Source: Penicillus capitatus (Eukaryota; Chlorophyta). From it: a stretch of 64,000 nt of DNA. The stretch lies in contig OZ287711.1 in assembly GCA_965649825.1 (NCBI GenBank), forward strand, positions 372,001-436,000. Reading direction: 5' to 3'. The translations under genes were made by a program, and so were the position numbers. Positions 44,869 to 56,374 of this stretch are shown piece by piece (the first letter of the stretch is position 1; the number at the start of each line of letters is the position of its first letter). Under the pieces are notes generated by a model. It worked only from the letters and a program-made list of their open reading frames with translations. It ran no database searches and was not told the DNA's origin.

Positions 44869-45186
44869 ATGATGAAAATGGCACAGGGTGAAGCCGGTCA
44901 TTGCTGCATCCAAAACACTCAACTCGAAGCGTACAGACTCGATTTCGTTCCAGATTTTCCAATGCGAATCAAGCTGTGGATTCGCACTTGTTCACAATGG
45001 CAAGCGGTCGTACGACAAGAGCCTTCAACCCCGAGAGATGCCCTCACCTGACAACAATTCAATCAACGCGTTGGTTGATCTCTTGGTCCGATGGCTAGCG
45101 AAAGTCAGTCACGCTCCATTCTGTGCACCAGTGACCATTATACACTTTGGCCATGCTTATACGTTTAGGCCAGTGCAAATGGAATG
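44869..45186 (+). pseudogene. S2, diverged inverted homologue of S1
   Basis: It retains QNTQLEAYRLDF, RTCSQWQA, RQEPSTPR and FCAPVTIIHFGHAYT in the same order as S1 (3.4-3.8 kb), but the two halves are in different frames because of a one-base length difference near 45040. It lies head-to-head with locus G, as S1 does with locus B, so the pair was duplicated together. It may be a pseudogene, or an intron may absorb the shift. Confidence 0.4.
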
Positions 45187-45392
45187 ACGTCGGCCTTGGC
45201 GTCAAAGGTGCTTCTAGAAACCGCAGAGAAACAACGTCGTCCACTTTTTCGGATGCCGTTTCGAATAAAGCAAAAGATCCAGCCGTCACTCGATTTCTGA
45301 ATCCTGTATCGCCATCTGTACGATTCAGCACCTCGGAGTAAGAATGGTCAATAATGACTCCATAATCCACTGGATCTACGGCGTACATACGA

Positions 45393-45581
45393 ATGGATAC
45401 GGCAAAAAGTCTTTGGTCAAGGACTTACTTTCCAGCAGTTCAGGCAAGTATAGCTATCCTCATATTTTTTCTATGTCTCACTATCTCCACTCTGTCATGC
45501 GTCTTGTGTGTCGTCAGATGTAAAGAAAAGAAGGTTCCTAGATTGGCTGCTCCCGGTGGGTTACTTCGCGTCGAAGAGTAG
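45393..45581 (+). CDS. Possible membrane-anchor exon
   Basis: A 62-codon frame with one strong membrane segment (ASIAILIFFLCLTISTLSCV) followed by Cys/Arg/Lys and a short tail. It resembles the terminal exon of a type I membrane protein, as at 6.67-6.83 kb. A plausible acceptor (GTTCAG) lies just before GCAAGTATAGC. Upstream exons were not identified, and ATG 45393 may not be a true start. Confidence 0.3.
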   Translation: MDTAKSLWSRTYFPAVQASIAILIFFLCLTISTLSCVLCVVRCKEKKVPRLAAPGGLLRVEE

Positions 45582-46341
45582 ACCGTCGGCAACACTGATG
45601 GGATGTTCTTGCGTGCAGGAATCGTCGGCACAGACTCCCGCTCGGTACAGGCAACAACCAGCACGATAATTCCGTCTCGGCAGATACCATGGCAAAAAAT
45701 GAAATAGAGTGACATTCAGCAGTTGCTCGTAGCAGCCTCGCAGCCTACTCAAGTCAAGCGGTTAGAGTATTGTCTACGTTATCTACGTGTGTTTTGATAT
45801 GTGTGATCTCTTAGAATTTCTGACCATCAACCACCACACCGAAGGAAAGGAGGAGGGTCTGGCGGGTACACCATTTGCAATGCATGACGAGGATCGCATC
45901 ACCCCAGGGCTATCTCAAGAATTAAATAGATCGCATTGCTTGCATGAACTGTTGCATCCCTACTGAGTGCTTTGCCTTAGCTCAAAGAATTTTCCATATA
46001 GACCACTCTTGTCGTGCACAGGGTGACGCATTCTGTAGTGTTAAAGCTCTACGTTGCGAGACAAAGGTGATGCGCAACAATGAATATTAATGGAAGATGT
46101 ATGCACAGACAGCATAGGGTGCGTGGTTCTTCGTTACCACAATCCACTCACTGATTGGCAGTCCATTCTCAAACAATGCAATACTTCATGTCTCGGAAAG
46201 AAAACAATCCACTGCAGGAAGGGATTCCTATGCTCATTATGTTTACTGTGACGTGACGTATTCTGTTACAGCGATTGAGAAGAAGAACAGGTAGATGCGG
46301 AAGTCAGTGTATGAAATATTCAGTAACGAGGAAATTTGTGC
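45582..46341. other. Intergenic, no gene seen
   Basis: No supported frame or repeat. It separates the membrane-anchor exon from the Gly-rich membrane protein on the other strand. Confidence 0.4.
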
Positions 46342-46866
46342 CTAGTCTTTGCGTTGTGCTTCTTCGCGGGCCTCGCGTTCCCGGCGGCGTCCTTCATTCA
46401 CCGATTTGGATTCTCGACAGATTTTTTCAAATTCATGCTTACTTTCTGTCTCGAGTCTGATTTCTTCTGCTTCGCGTCTGCGTTGTCTTTCTCCGAAGCA
46501 GCCGAGTTCAATGAGTCCACCTGACGGATTGTTCGACATGTTGATTGCATAGCATTCTCTGTACCAGATTATGAAAAGAATAAGATAAAACAAGAGTAAA
46601 AGACCGTAACAGGTACAAACAAACCCGACAAGAATCCAAACGCCTACATCGGAAGGAGAACCACCAGTACCACCTCCAGCATAATAAGCGCCGACACTAC
46701 CACGAGCAGCGCCACCGCCACCGCCACCGTATCTGGACAAATCTCTGCCTGTTGAGTAGGCTGTGTATAAAGCAGTATCACCACCCCTCGCCAAGGATCG
46801 AGTTCCATCGGCAGCTAGATCACGCCGTTTAGTCTTGTTCTCAATCAAAAGATAAAGGCACACCAA
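46342..46866 (-). CDS. Gly-rich single-pass membrane protein (5' end unsure)
   Basis: The frame of 174 codons begins at GTG with no ATG near it, so an upstream exon is likely; an acceptor-like TTGATTGAG lies at about 46836. It has a Gly/Ser/Tyr-rich stretch (SRYGGGGGGAARGSVGAYYA), one long membrane segment (VGVWILVGFVCTCYGLLLLF continuing LILFIIW), and a highly charged Glu/Arg tail (RRREAEEIRLE...GRRREREAREEAQRKD) that should be helical or coiled-coil. The minus-strand frame at 47233-47030 could supply its N-terminus. No family recognised. Confidence 0.45.
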   Translation of the reverse strand: MVCLYLLIENKTKRRDLAADGTRSLARGGDTALYTAYSTGRDLSRYGGGGGGAARGSVGAYYAGGGTGGSPSDVGVWILVGFVCTCYGLLLLFYLILFIIWYRECYAINMSNNPSGGLIELGCFGERQRRREAEEIRLETESKHEFEKICRESKSVNEGRRREREAREEAQRKD

Positions 46867-47029
46867 TTGAATGCTTCACTAGGGAATTGGCTCCGCCTCG
46901 GAAGCCGTCTTTTCTTCCCAGCAGCATCAAACCTGTTGCCTAGCAACAATGAATGCGTTTAACGCACCACATGCATCGGAAAAAGCAGAAACACGGTTGA
47001 TGAGCATCCAAGGCAGAAAAGAAAGTCAA

Positions 47030-47233
47030 TCATCGCCTTGCGGAGTGGCTCCGATAAACATCTATCTCATTTATTACCTCATCTGTTGTTGTGGACGTTA
47101 CGGAATCGGCGCTGTCAAACGAAACGGTGAAAACGCCTCCGGCAATCAAAAGAATGCTGCAAAAAATCAGCAGCGAAATCTTTAAGGCTCTTTTCATCCC
47201 CTTGAGCTTTTTGGACGCGAAGTCGAGCTCCAT
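47030..47233 (-). CDS. Possible N-terminal exon with membrane anchor
   Basis: ATG 47233 opens MELDFASKKLKGMKRALKIS, a basic start, followed by the membrane segment LLIFCSILLIAGGVFTVSF and a Thr/Ser-rich stretch. A GAG/GTAATA donor occurs after TTTDE. It may be the first exon of the gene continuing at 46866-46342, but the intervening intron would be longer than the ~50 bp norm, so the link is inference. Confidence 0.3.
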   Translation of the reverse strand: MELDFASKKLKGMKRALKISLLIFCSILLIAGGVFTVSFDSADSVTSTTTDEVINEIDVYRSHSARR

Positions 47234-47692
47234 GTCGTGTCGCGAGCGAACCGTAAACAAACGCAGTGACACTATAGAGGGCTTCGGGCAATCGATAAAC
47301 GGCACTCCGTGTTTCCTGATCGATTATTTCTCTCCGAAACTCAATTCGTAAACCCATCCACCGATGTCAGGTATACTTGTACACAGCGCGAGAACCTCAC
47401 AGGTAAAAATATGTCTACGCGCCGCTCATTATCCTTCTCCCATTTATAGGTACGCTGTAGGTGTGACACGCGAGTTTTACTAGGAAAGAGAGTGATTCGT
47501 CGCGTGACGTCATTCGTCTTCATGGATGGGCGTGTGAAAGAATGATCACAATAGACGCAAGACTCGACAGCGTACGTAGCCCACGGAAGTATGTCGATGT
47601 TATCTGATGTGACAGCTACGCCGGCATGGCAGCGCTTGGAGTCGCCCTGTGCGTTCGTTCAGCGCGGGTCATTTCGACAACACCACGACGTC

Positions 47693-49304
47693 ATGTTTTC
47701 TGAGCTTCTGCTCGCAATTTTGGCAGTGCTGCTCAGTCGCACGTTGTGGAGGAGATGGCGATACGACCTACACAAGATTCCCTCGCCTCCCTCTTGGCCA
47801 TGGCTGGGGAAAATGAAAGAAATCGCCGACTGCCACAACCAAAACGCTGACCAACACTCTCTGCGGGCACTTTGGCTGCAACAAGCCGGCAATCCGCAAA
47901 TCATGCGCGTTAGAATACGCCCTCCGTCGAACGGGGCCCAAATGGCTGATTCTAGGTGGAGTTTCCAGGCGAGACATTGATTTACGTCCGAGACATCGAA
48001 TGCATCAAAGGGACATTCTTGACGAAGACGAGCGGCATGCCTAGACCTCCATCCTTCGGCCTCTTGTTTGTTCCGGTAGGGTTCGCACACGGTGTTTGTT
48101 TATCCCCCACTCCTCTGCTGCTCAGATGTTGGGCGGTGATCCGAAAATCAAGTCTCTGTTGACGCTTCAACACATCACTCCCTACACAAAGGCCATTCGA
48201 TCCGTATACGCTGCTGCTATGCAAACGAGTCGCCTCAAGAAGGCGATACCAAAGATAGATCTCGTCATGGACCGCCTGATCGCTGTCATCGAAGAGAAGC
48301 GCAGCAGCGGTCCCGTCGATCTGCAAGACCTATGTGTCAGGTTGTCGCTGGATGTGATCGGGATCGTGGCATTGGATATCCATCTCGGCGGATTGGATGG
48401 CAGCACACGTCTTCACGAAGCGATACTGGATGCTGGCATCGTTGTCTCGCAAGTTTGTATGGATCTACCGAAGCAGATGTACTACAAATTCTTTCCATTC
48501 TCCAAAGGAGCACAGATGCAGAGGAAGACGGTTAACCGCTTGCTAGATGAATGGAAGAAACTGGCGAAGGCTGTGAGAGAAAAGGAAGATCCCGTCGACG
48601 GGGAAGAACCCATGTGGTACACGCTGAGAAACACAATCGATCCCGACACGGGCGCTCCGCTAGGAGACAAGGAGTTGACAACTGAGATCGCTACAGTTGT
48701 GATAGGAGGCATGTATACGACCGGCCATCAGTTGGCGTGGATACTCGCCTATCTGGCAGCAGACGACGAGATCGTTAACAGACTCTTGGAGGAGCTCCAC
48801 GATTACGGATTGTTCGGTCCGCATGGACAGAACGTGGACATTGAGATTCTCGGGCAGTTGTCTTACCTGAACGCCATCGTCAAGGAAGGAATGCGGATCG
48901 CTCACATCACTTTTCTGCACGGATTTCGCATCACGAAAGAAGACACGGTGATTATGGGCTACCGCATCCCTAAGGGGACAGAACTCGGCGTTCCAGGCAA
49001 CAGATGGGTCGGAGCAGACGAGGACTGGAGCGATCCCTGGGTGTTCAGACCGGAGAGATGGCTGACTGGCGAAGACCTATCGAGAAAGCGCTACTTTCCT
49101 TTCTCCTATGGCCCAAGGGACTGCGCTGGACAGAAGCTGGCCATGCTCGAAATGCGAATGGCCATCATCCGACTGATCAAGCGATTTCGATTCCGTCTGA
49201 AGAAACCGCTCAGCGAACTGACGCAGAGGACAAGGTCAGGCTTTAGCACGGAAGCCGTCGATGGTATCTGGGTGGAGGTCTCTCCTCGATCGCCTTCCAC
49301 CTGA
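47693..49304 (+). CDS. Cytochrome P450, diverged paralogue in the spacer
   Basis: Three exons, 47693-47908, 47956-48075 and 48126-49304, with introns of 47 and 50 bp at exactly the positions of the 32.5-kb gene; 504 residues. Membrane anchor MFSELLLAILAVLLSRTLW, hinge KIPSPPSWPWLG, I-helix region VIGGMYTTGHQ, ExxR as EGMR, PERF-like FRPERW and haem loop FPFSYGPRDCAGQ are all present, so it should be an active mono-oxygenase. It shares length, intron positions and sequence with copy 1 but is clearly older than the inverted duplication and has lower GC. Substrate unknown. Confidence 0.92.
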
Positions 49305-49913
49305 ATATCCTACTAATCAATCCCTGTTCACACACATGATCCGTTCATTTAGGGGGAGACTTGTGTGTCCGCCCTCTTTTTTTGAGTTGTTTGTCAGCAA
49401 CGCTAATTTGTTGTATGCGGGTTGGCATGTTTTGTCGACACATTGCTAAATGTGAACCACAAGCGCCTTGAAGACAGATGATGCTGTTCTCATTCTTGAA
49501 TGACTAGAGGTTGTATCACTGAACATGATCATATCAAGTGCTCTGTTTTGCATCGCTCGCGGACGTGTAAGAACGCACTTTGGGAAATTCCTGCTGATTC
49601 ATCTCTTCATCTGAAACAGATGCAAAACAATTGTCCACATTATCTTTCTTCATTGCACATCGAGTGTTCTTTCGTATGACATACACGCAAATGCATAACG
49701 CGTCTCCCTAAATCTAGCGTGTCTCTGACAGTAACGTTTGCGTTCGGTATGGCGGAGTGTAATAGGCATCAGCTGTCGGATTGAAAAGACGATCTCCAGC
49801 TTGACGCGACCCGTGGCGTTTTGATTGCGGTTCATCTTCATTCACGACGCGGAAAGGACAGTCGCCGGCGAACTGCAAAAACTCGTGTTGCCTATTGTTT
49901 CTTCTCTGTCCGC
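49305..49913. other. Intergenic between P450 and PLAC8 gene
   Basis: AT-richer DNA with no supported exon. The last 100 bases could be 5' UTR or promoter of the PLAC8 gene. Confidence 0.4.
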
Positions 49914-50381
49914 ATGCACTCTCCTCCTTCACATCTCCCCCTCTCCGAAGAATGGCGCTTCGGACTGTGCGACTGCACAGGGGATTGCGAAACGTGTTGC
50001 TTGGGATGCTGGGTTCCCTGCCTTTTGCATGCCGAGAACGGACGAAGATTGACGGGTGATTCTGGGAATCGTTACCTTGTCGACTTCATCGCCTACACGA
50101 TATTGTGTTCTCTCTGCTGGTCCTTCAGTCTTGCTCTATGCGGCTGCTTCGGATGCCAATGCTTCATGGGAATCGAAAGAAGAAGACAGATCCGCTTGAA
50201 GTATGGACTGCCCGAAAAGCCATGCAGCGATTTCTGCGTGCATTTCTGGTGCCATCTCTGCGCTCAGTGTCAAGAAGCAAGGGAAATTGTGGCAAGAGAG
50301 CCGATCACGGAGCCTGCAACGTCGATGAATCCGACGCGACAGCAGCATTCAACGTATCCTGTGTCCGGGGACGCACCCTGA
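49914..50381 (+). CDS. PLAC8 family Cys-rich protein
   Basis: Single exon of 155 residues from ATG 49914 (MHSPPSHLPLSEEWRFGLCD). It shows the PLAC8 pattern: WRFGLCDCTGDCETCCLGCW followed by VPCLLHAENGRR, then a hydrophobic Cys-rich segment (YTILCSLCWSFSLALCGCFG), a basic IRLKYGL and a final CVHFWCHLCAQCQEAREI. The family includes plant FW2.2/PCR proteins and animal PLAC8/cornifelin; members are plasma-membrane proteins linked to cell-number control or cadmium/zinc transport. Specific function cannot be assigned. The frame is intact. Confidence 0.85.
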   Translation: MHSPPSHLPLSEEWRFGLCDCTGDCETCCLGCWVPCLLHAENGRRLTGDSGNRYLVDFIAYTILCSLCWSFSLALCGCFGCQCFMGIERRRQIRLKYGLPEKPCSDFCVHFWCHLCAQCQEAREIVAREPITEPATSMNPTRQQHSTYPVSGDAP

Positions 50382-52103
50382 GGCAACGGAAGACGTGAAG
50401 GCCCTTTGACACAGTGCAGCAATCAGTGATGACGTTTTTGAACGCAGGCGATTTGATAACCCTTATCACACGCACATGACGTTTTGGAAACATCCTTCTT
50501 AGAAATACGCTTACCCGTTCATTATTCAGACGAAACATGTTGAGTCATTTGACGCATCTGTGGCTTTCTCATCCAGATTTGTAATGCTTTAAATTACCCT
50601 GAGGTCACGATCATCTTCGGTAGAGCATGATGTGACGTCTCCATCCTGAGCTGCATCGACGCATTCGACGTCAATTTCGACTTCGTGCATAAACCGCCGA
50701 CCTCTTCTGATCTTTGTCGTTTCTGGCGAATGAATGTTTTTGGAAAACGCAGCCTTGAGACAGATGTCCAGGCCTGAGTCGATTTGCATCACGAACAACA
50801 GCATCGATGGTATTCAAGGAATGCAGGTTGCATGAAAATCAGAATACAGTGTGCTGCTGATTGACCGATGCCTTGCTTAAATGTCAACGGTCGGTCACCT
50901 ATGGCAGAACAAGTATGTGGGTATTTGCCAAATCGAATACTCTTCGGTCCAGACGCCTCGTCTGTACGCAGAGTATTGAACTGATAATGCTATGTGAGAT
51001 GATTGGCCATCTGTAGAACCCTGATCGATGTTCGGTGAAGTGAGAGATGGAATTATGGATGTGATAGGCATGAATCTTCTCTACCCTCTCTCTCAGCTAG
51101 TGAAGCGCAAGAGGCGAAGACTTGAAATCGAGAGAGTCCAGTTGAACGAAAGTGTCTCCACTATAGACGCCTTATGACAGAAGACAAGCAAATGTGAGGG
51201 CGGGGAGCGGAGCAGTGGACGGATGCCTTCTCATTGATACATCGAAGATGCAAGACAGACGCTCGTCCATAGATAGCTTTGATGACGGCAACAGGAGTAG
51301 ATTCACTCGCACAGAGTCTTGAAGCCTTTTAGTAGCACAGATCAAGGGTTTCCGTCTAAAGGTCTCTGGGGAGACTATTTTGAGTTCTTGGTTCCTCTCT
51401 CGGCAACTGGCCTTTCGTCAAACAATGATTGTCCGCAACTGTCCAAACAGATTGATTTACCTTATTTATTGTACTGGGCCGAAGAGATGAAAATGTAACA
51501 CCTCATAGATGTGTGGCAGTTATTAGTTAGTGATCTAGAAAAGAAGCTCTTCTTCGGCTCTCATACAATCGATAACGTATCAAAGTGCTTGCTCTGAGAA
51601 AACATGTACTGACCATTGAGGCCGAGGTCGACCAAATTGAACTCATACCCGTTAATAAATCTCTTCTCACAACGCATCCCATACTGTGTATTCCGGGATC
51701 CTTTAGCCCAATTTCTCTCAGTGTCGCGACATTTACGAAAGACATTTCTACCGAAGAAAATGCCAATCTCGACAGCATTCTATATACAGCTGAAATCCAT
51801 CGTTACGTTCTGAAACGGAACGACGGAAGTTGGACAAAAGAATGACTGGTGGTCGCGAAGAGGCGTGTCACATCAAGAATGAACATTTCACGAACGCCAG
51901 CCACACGACGTTCGCGTTGTTAAGCAACTACGGATAAGAGGAGACATTGTGAGACGTGCTGTGTATCACGTTTCCGTTCCGGATTCGTGGGGCAGACCTT
52001 TACTGTATCACTGATGACGTGCGTACGATTCACCGAACAACGAAATGCACACAGCTGTGTTCCTCGCCGTTCCGATACGTTCACGGATTCAGAGGACAGC
52101 GTT
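50382..52103. other. Intergenic with an isolated protein-like frame
   Basis: The 51585-51845 frame (+) is protein-like (LTIEAEVDQIELIPVNKSLL), beta-rich in character, and may be an ectodomain exon of the unassigned family. No start, splice partner or membrane segment was found nearby. The remainder shows nothing. Confidence 0.3.
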
Positions 52104-52674
52104 ATGAGCGAAGCTGACCCACTCGCAGCATCTGCGAAGATTCTGGAGTCAGTTCTCGAGTATGAACAGTTTCTGCTCAAAGTATTAGCTTGCGTTATGA
52201 CTGACGGTCTTCGCGAGTGTCGTCTCGTCTGTCGCCAATGGCGCGACGTATGTGGGAAGCTGCCTGTTAGATTAACAACAAGACTCGGTTTTGAGCTATT
52301 CAACGTGAAAAACAGCGACGGCGTAATTTCCAAACGCTACGTCACTGTATGCCGAAGACTTCTTGGGGTTTTCCGGAAGAACGGTGATAGATGTCGATCC
52401 AATCCCTCACCTGTCGAAACTCGCGAAACTGCACACTCTGCAGATATCACTCAGTGGAAAGCAAAGGGCCACAAAGGAACTGCGTCCAGTTCTTTTATCA
52501 CTCAACCGCCTTCCGTCTGTTTCGTTCCGTGTCGTCGGCAGAAGCACTCTTACCACTTGCCGTGGACGTTTTGAGATGCCTGACGTGATTCACCTCGTTG
52601 GATCTCTACACGAACATCAGATCATACCAACCCACATAGATCCGATCGCTGAACTCCGAGGTCTCGTCAGTTAG
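52104..52674 (+). pseudogene. F-box-like/LRR pseudogene, locus H
   Basis: Keeps the F-box-like segment (EYEQFLLKVLACVMTDG, then ECRLVCRQWRDVC) and leucine-rich sequence like locus A (LSKLAKLHTLQ, ELRPVLLSLNRLPS), but these lie in different frames (shift near 52.36 kb) and a stop truncates the gene at 52674. The start region aligns with locus B, but the acceptor AG after the five-base first exon has been lost. A fragment resembling the locus A C-terminus (YWPICETEIQLLG) is at about 53.5 kb, suggesting decay over roughly 1.5 kb. Confidence 0.7.
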
Positions 52675-53861
52675 GCGGCGGAAATCTCAACTTGCTGATT
52701 ATTCCCGCCATCAGCTTCTCTTTCTTTTTCTCACTCAACTCACAGAACCTACCGTCAACTGGATTCGCATTGGTTTTGCGGTGATGGAGAAAATGCGTCG
52801 TTCCAGGTGATAGCAATGTCCGTATTCATCTCGCGTGCCAGTCACATCAAGCACTGCACTCGATAGGGCCGGCCGCCCTGCTCTGACACTCATCTGTATG
52901 CGTTTGTCTTTCACACGAAGCTGCTTACACGCACACTTCTAAGCGCACGACCAACCGAGAACTAGTGATGAAACGTCATGAGAGAAAGAAGAGTCTCCGT
53001 TTTCACATGGGTCACATGGCTCACTCAGTGAGCATGCTCTATGAATATTGATCAGAGAGCGCCGCCAGGGCAACCGAGGTCACGGAATCGCAAAAGAGGA
53101 TAGCCGACAAAACGATATACCAGTGGAACGGGAGCCTACGGATTTAGCAATTAGATCCTCCTGATGTGGGACACTAGAAGATCTGAGTTTTACAAATGTT
53201 TCAGTCGCAGCGCGCTTCTCTGAAATCGACAAACGCGGTCGTTTCCGGGGCGATAGATGAAAGAGACGGGCATTGTAAGAGGTGATTCCTTCAGTCGTGT
53301 GGAGGTTCTGTAGCTTCGACAGTAGACAGAACATGCCGTAAGACCAAAGCGACGAAGGCAAAACGCCGTCTGGAGGTGGCCGATCACCTCACGTGTTGGT
53401 AACGCTGCCCCACTGAACGGAAATGATTGTCATTCTGTGGTGCTTTAGAGAAAGTCACTTCTTTGAACGAACACTGTCCCAGTTTAACGTTTCTGGCGGT
53501 TTTGCGCTATTGGCCGATATGTGAGACCGAAATCCAGTTGCTGGGGAGATGCATGTCAAGGATTTACCAGATCTACTTCGTCGCGGCGATGTTCACTTAC
53601 AAAAGTAATGGAGAAAGACAATGGGGTCACCTGAGAGCTGTATGAGAGGGTTACCTGTCTTCAATGGGTTTCCTTCCCTTTGCCATGCTTGTTTCAGCTC
53701 CTACCAATCCGTTTGGACGTTGTCAGTGGACAGCTGTCCACCTTCGTGCAGCTGTCCAAAGGATTATATAAATTCTTACAATCATTGTACAAACAGTCTT
53801 TGTAAGCCATACGCCTTCGTCGTCAACCCGTTGTCCGTCAACAAACACGACAACGTGTATA
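52675..53861. other. Decayed F-box remnant and unique spacer DNA
   Basis: Contains the putative locus H C-terminal fragment at 53427-53645 and a Cys-rich frame (53621-53860) with no homologue. The inverted-repeat right arm begins at about 53862. Confidence 0.4.
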
Positions 53862-54653
53862 CAAAGAATATGGCATGTTCTCAGATAGCCATGTTTCTTG
53901 ACCGAATACACAAAACAGCAAACTACCGTTTTTTCGAAGAAATCTTGCAAACAGATAGTGCGTTGCATCTTGTTGATCATAGCTAAAGTCTGATATGACG
54001 AGAATGTAGCGCGAACTTTGACGCCCTTGCCATCGTTATTGATATGTCAGTCCTGTGCTCGTGGCAGTTGGTGACTGCAGACCATAGATCGACTCTGCCA
54101 AAATGCACCAACGTTGCATACCCATTATGTTCCGCGGCGTCCACTGCCGGACGCGATGAACGATTGTCATGCCATGCACTGATAACAAGTCACATCACCG
54201 ATGAGGCGGAGAACCGTGGCGGCGTATAGGATTTGTAGCCCCGCGATTTCCGCAGAGCTGTCGTTGACATTGAAGATATGACTGTTTGTTATGTCGTTGT
54301 GTAACAGTCACCCTATACGAACTCGACGCATCTTAAGTAATATAAGACAGAGGGCAGGTCGACGAGGGGATTGTTCACACCTGTTCGTTCTGAGACAGCT
54401 CCTGGTGTGCCTCTTAGCAGAGACAAAGCATTTTTGCAAACACGTATTACGCTGTCCGACGCACAAACACAAGAGCAACGGATACAGTCGATGACACAAA
54501 GAGTCGCGTCACGTTGGCCCTAATGAGCAGCGAACTGTGAGTGAAGATGAGAGGAGCAACGTGTCGACGGATATAAACGTAAAGCGATACCATTCGTTGT
54601 CCTTCGCTGCAGTTGAATTCTGTGAGCAAAGGAAAAAGCACGCGGCGTCTTCG

Positions 54654-56374
54654 ATGGGGGGCGTCTTTTCGAGGAGAAGGAGCTCAGAACTCCAACACAA
54701 CAGGCGCACATCTCAAGCCGCCACTCCGTCGGATACGCCAAATACGCTTGGCGCGCTGCTCGAAAACGAAGACATACTGCACAAGGTGCTGTCGTATGTC
54801 GCTGCAGACGACGGCCTGTACGAAGTTAGACGCGTCTGCTGCCGATGGTGCGAAGCGTGCGCGAAGCTGCCGGTCAAGATTCGAGGTATTCGTCCAGACG
54901 AAGTGGAGACAGTGGCGGAGATGTTTCCCGAGGCCGTTTCCCTGGTGCCGGACTATCTGCTCGACTCGGCCGATGTCGTCGAGCGACATCTCATGCCGCA
55001 TCTGCCGCGACTGACGAAGCTGCGCCATCTGAGCCTCGTGTTGCCAGAGGAGGAGATCGATATCGACTTCCTGCAAACGTCACTTCAGTCTCTGGATCGC
55101 CTCCAGTCCCTCACTCTCGAGATCGTCTACGAAAACGCCCTTCGCGACGCCCTCGGTACTCTAGAGCGTCTGACGCATCTGGTCAGGCTGGATCTCGCCG
55201 TCGTCCACGACGTCCAGATGTTCCTCGAGCCGGTGACCGAACTGCGAGGACTGCGAGAGCTGAAGTTGGATGCCCGGATGCTGGTCAACGTCTGGGGCCA
55301 GCTCCTCTTTCCCTCACTGACGCAGCTGACGCGACTGGAGGTGCGCCGCTCGTCCGGTCGCGACGACCTGGGTCAATGTCCGTTGGATCTGCAGGTCAGT
55401 ATGTCTCCACACAGCAGGTTCTGTCTGATCTTGACACCACGTGTCTGTTCTAGTCCATCTCGCCTTACGCCCCGACGCTTCGATCGCTGGAGACGGATGT
55501 GCCGCTCAGATGCTCGCCGCCATCGGAGGAGACTCCCTGGAGCGCGTTCCGCCAGTTGGCCAGCCTCAGAATCCGCAGCACCGCTCCGTGGAACGACATC
55601 CTCTTCGATGGGCTTCGACAGCTGAGTCGCCTGACGGAGCTGGAGGCGATCTCCCCAGATGGCGACAGCGATCACACTTTCGCAGGATGCATCACTGCTC
55701 TCACTGGACTCAGATCGTTCTCTCTCGCAGAAGGAGCGTCCTCTTCCGTCTCGGCAGAGGTCACACAATGCTTGACCGCGCTCTCTCGGCTGACACGACT
55801 CTGTCTCAGCGCCATCGCCTCGTCGACTGGATGTTCCTTGCGTCTGCCGACAACGCTTGTAGATCTCTCGCTCAGTTTCCATCAGGAACCTCATCTGGGT
55901 ACGTCTCAGGTCCTAATGTCCTTGCCGAATCTCTGCTCCCTGGAGATCAACAGCTCTGGCATCAAGCATCTTCTGCAGTCCGACGGAGTGACGCCGTCTT
56001 GCTTCTTTAAACGCCTCAATAAACTGAGGGCGTTCAAGACCCAGAATGTCGTTCTGTGCCCACACTGTCTGGAAGCGCTGGCCGCAATGTCCGACCTGAC
56101 GGAGCTGCGATTCAGCGAACCCAAAACGCACGTCGACCTCGATCTCATCCGCGCTCTGCTGAGCTCCCCGAATCTGAAGGTCCTCCGCATCCCTTCCCCT
56201 CAGCTATTGATCGATCAGCTGATGCGAGGAGAACTGAAGGGATGCTTTCCTGGGCTCAGGGAGTTCTGCTTTCCCGGAAACTGCATCCTGGATGCCGGCA
56301 TGCAGTCCGCGCTGCTGAAGTCTTTTCCGTGTCTTCGCCTATCTCGACACCCGAAGCAGACGAGCACGTGCTGA
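54654..56374 (+). CDS. F-box-like/LRR protein, locus F (intact partner of E)
   Basis: Two exons, 54654-55394 and 55454-56374, joined in phase 0 across a 59-bp family intron; 553 residues from ATG 54654 (MGGVFSRRRSS). An upstream in-frame stretch to 54537 starts at GTG and has no ATG. The F-box-like segment ALLENEDILHKVLSYVAADD continues with a divergent LYEVRRVCCRWCEAC. Leucine-rich repeats include LDRLQSLTLE, where the E copy carries the retrotransposon. The C-terminus is ALLKSFPCLRLSRHP. The MGG start could be myristoylated, but this is speculative. It provides the empty-site allele for the insertion in E. Confidence 0.82.
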
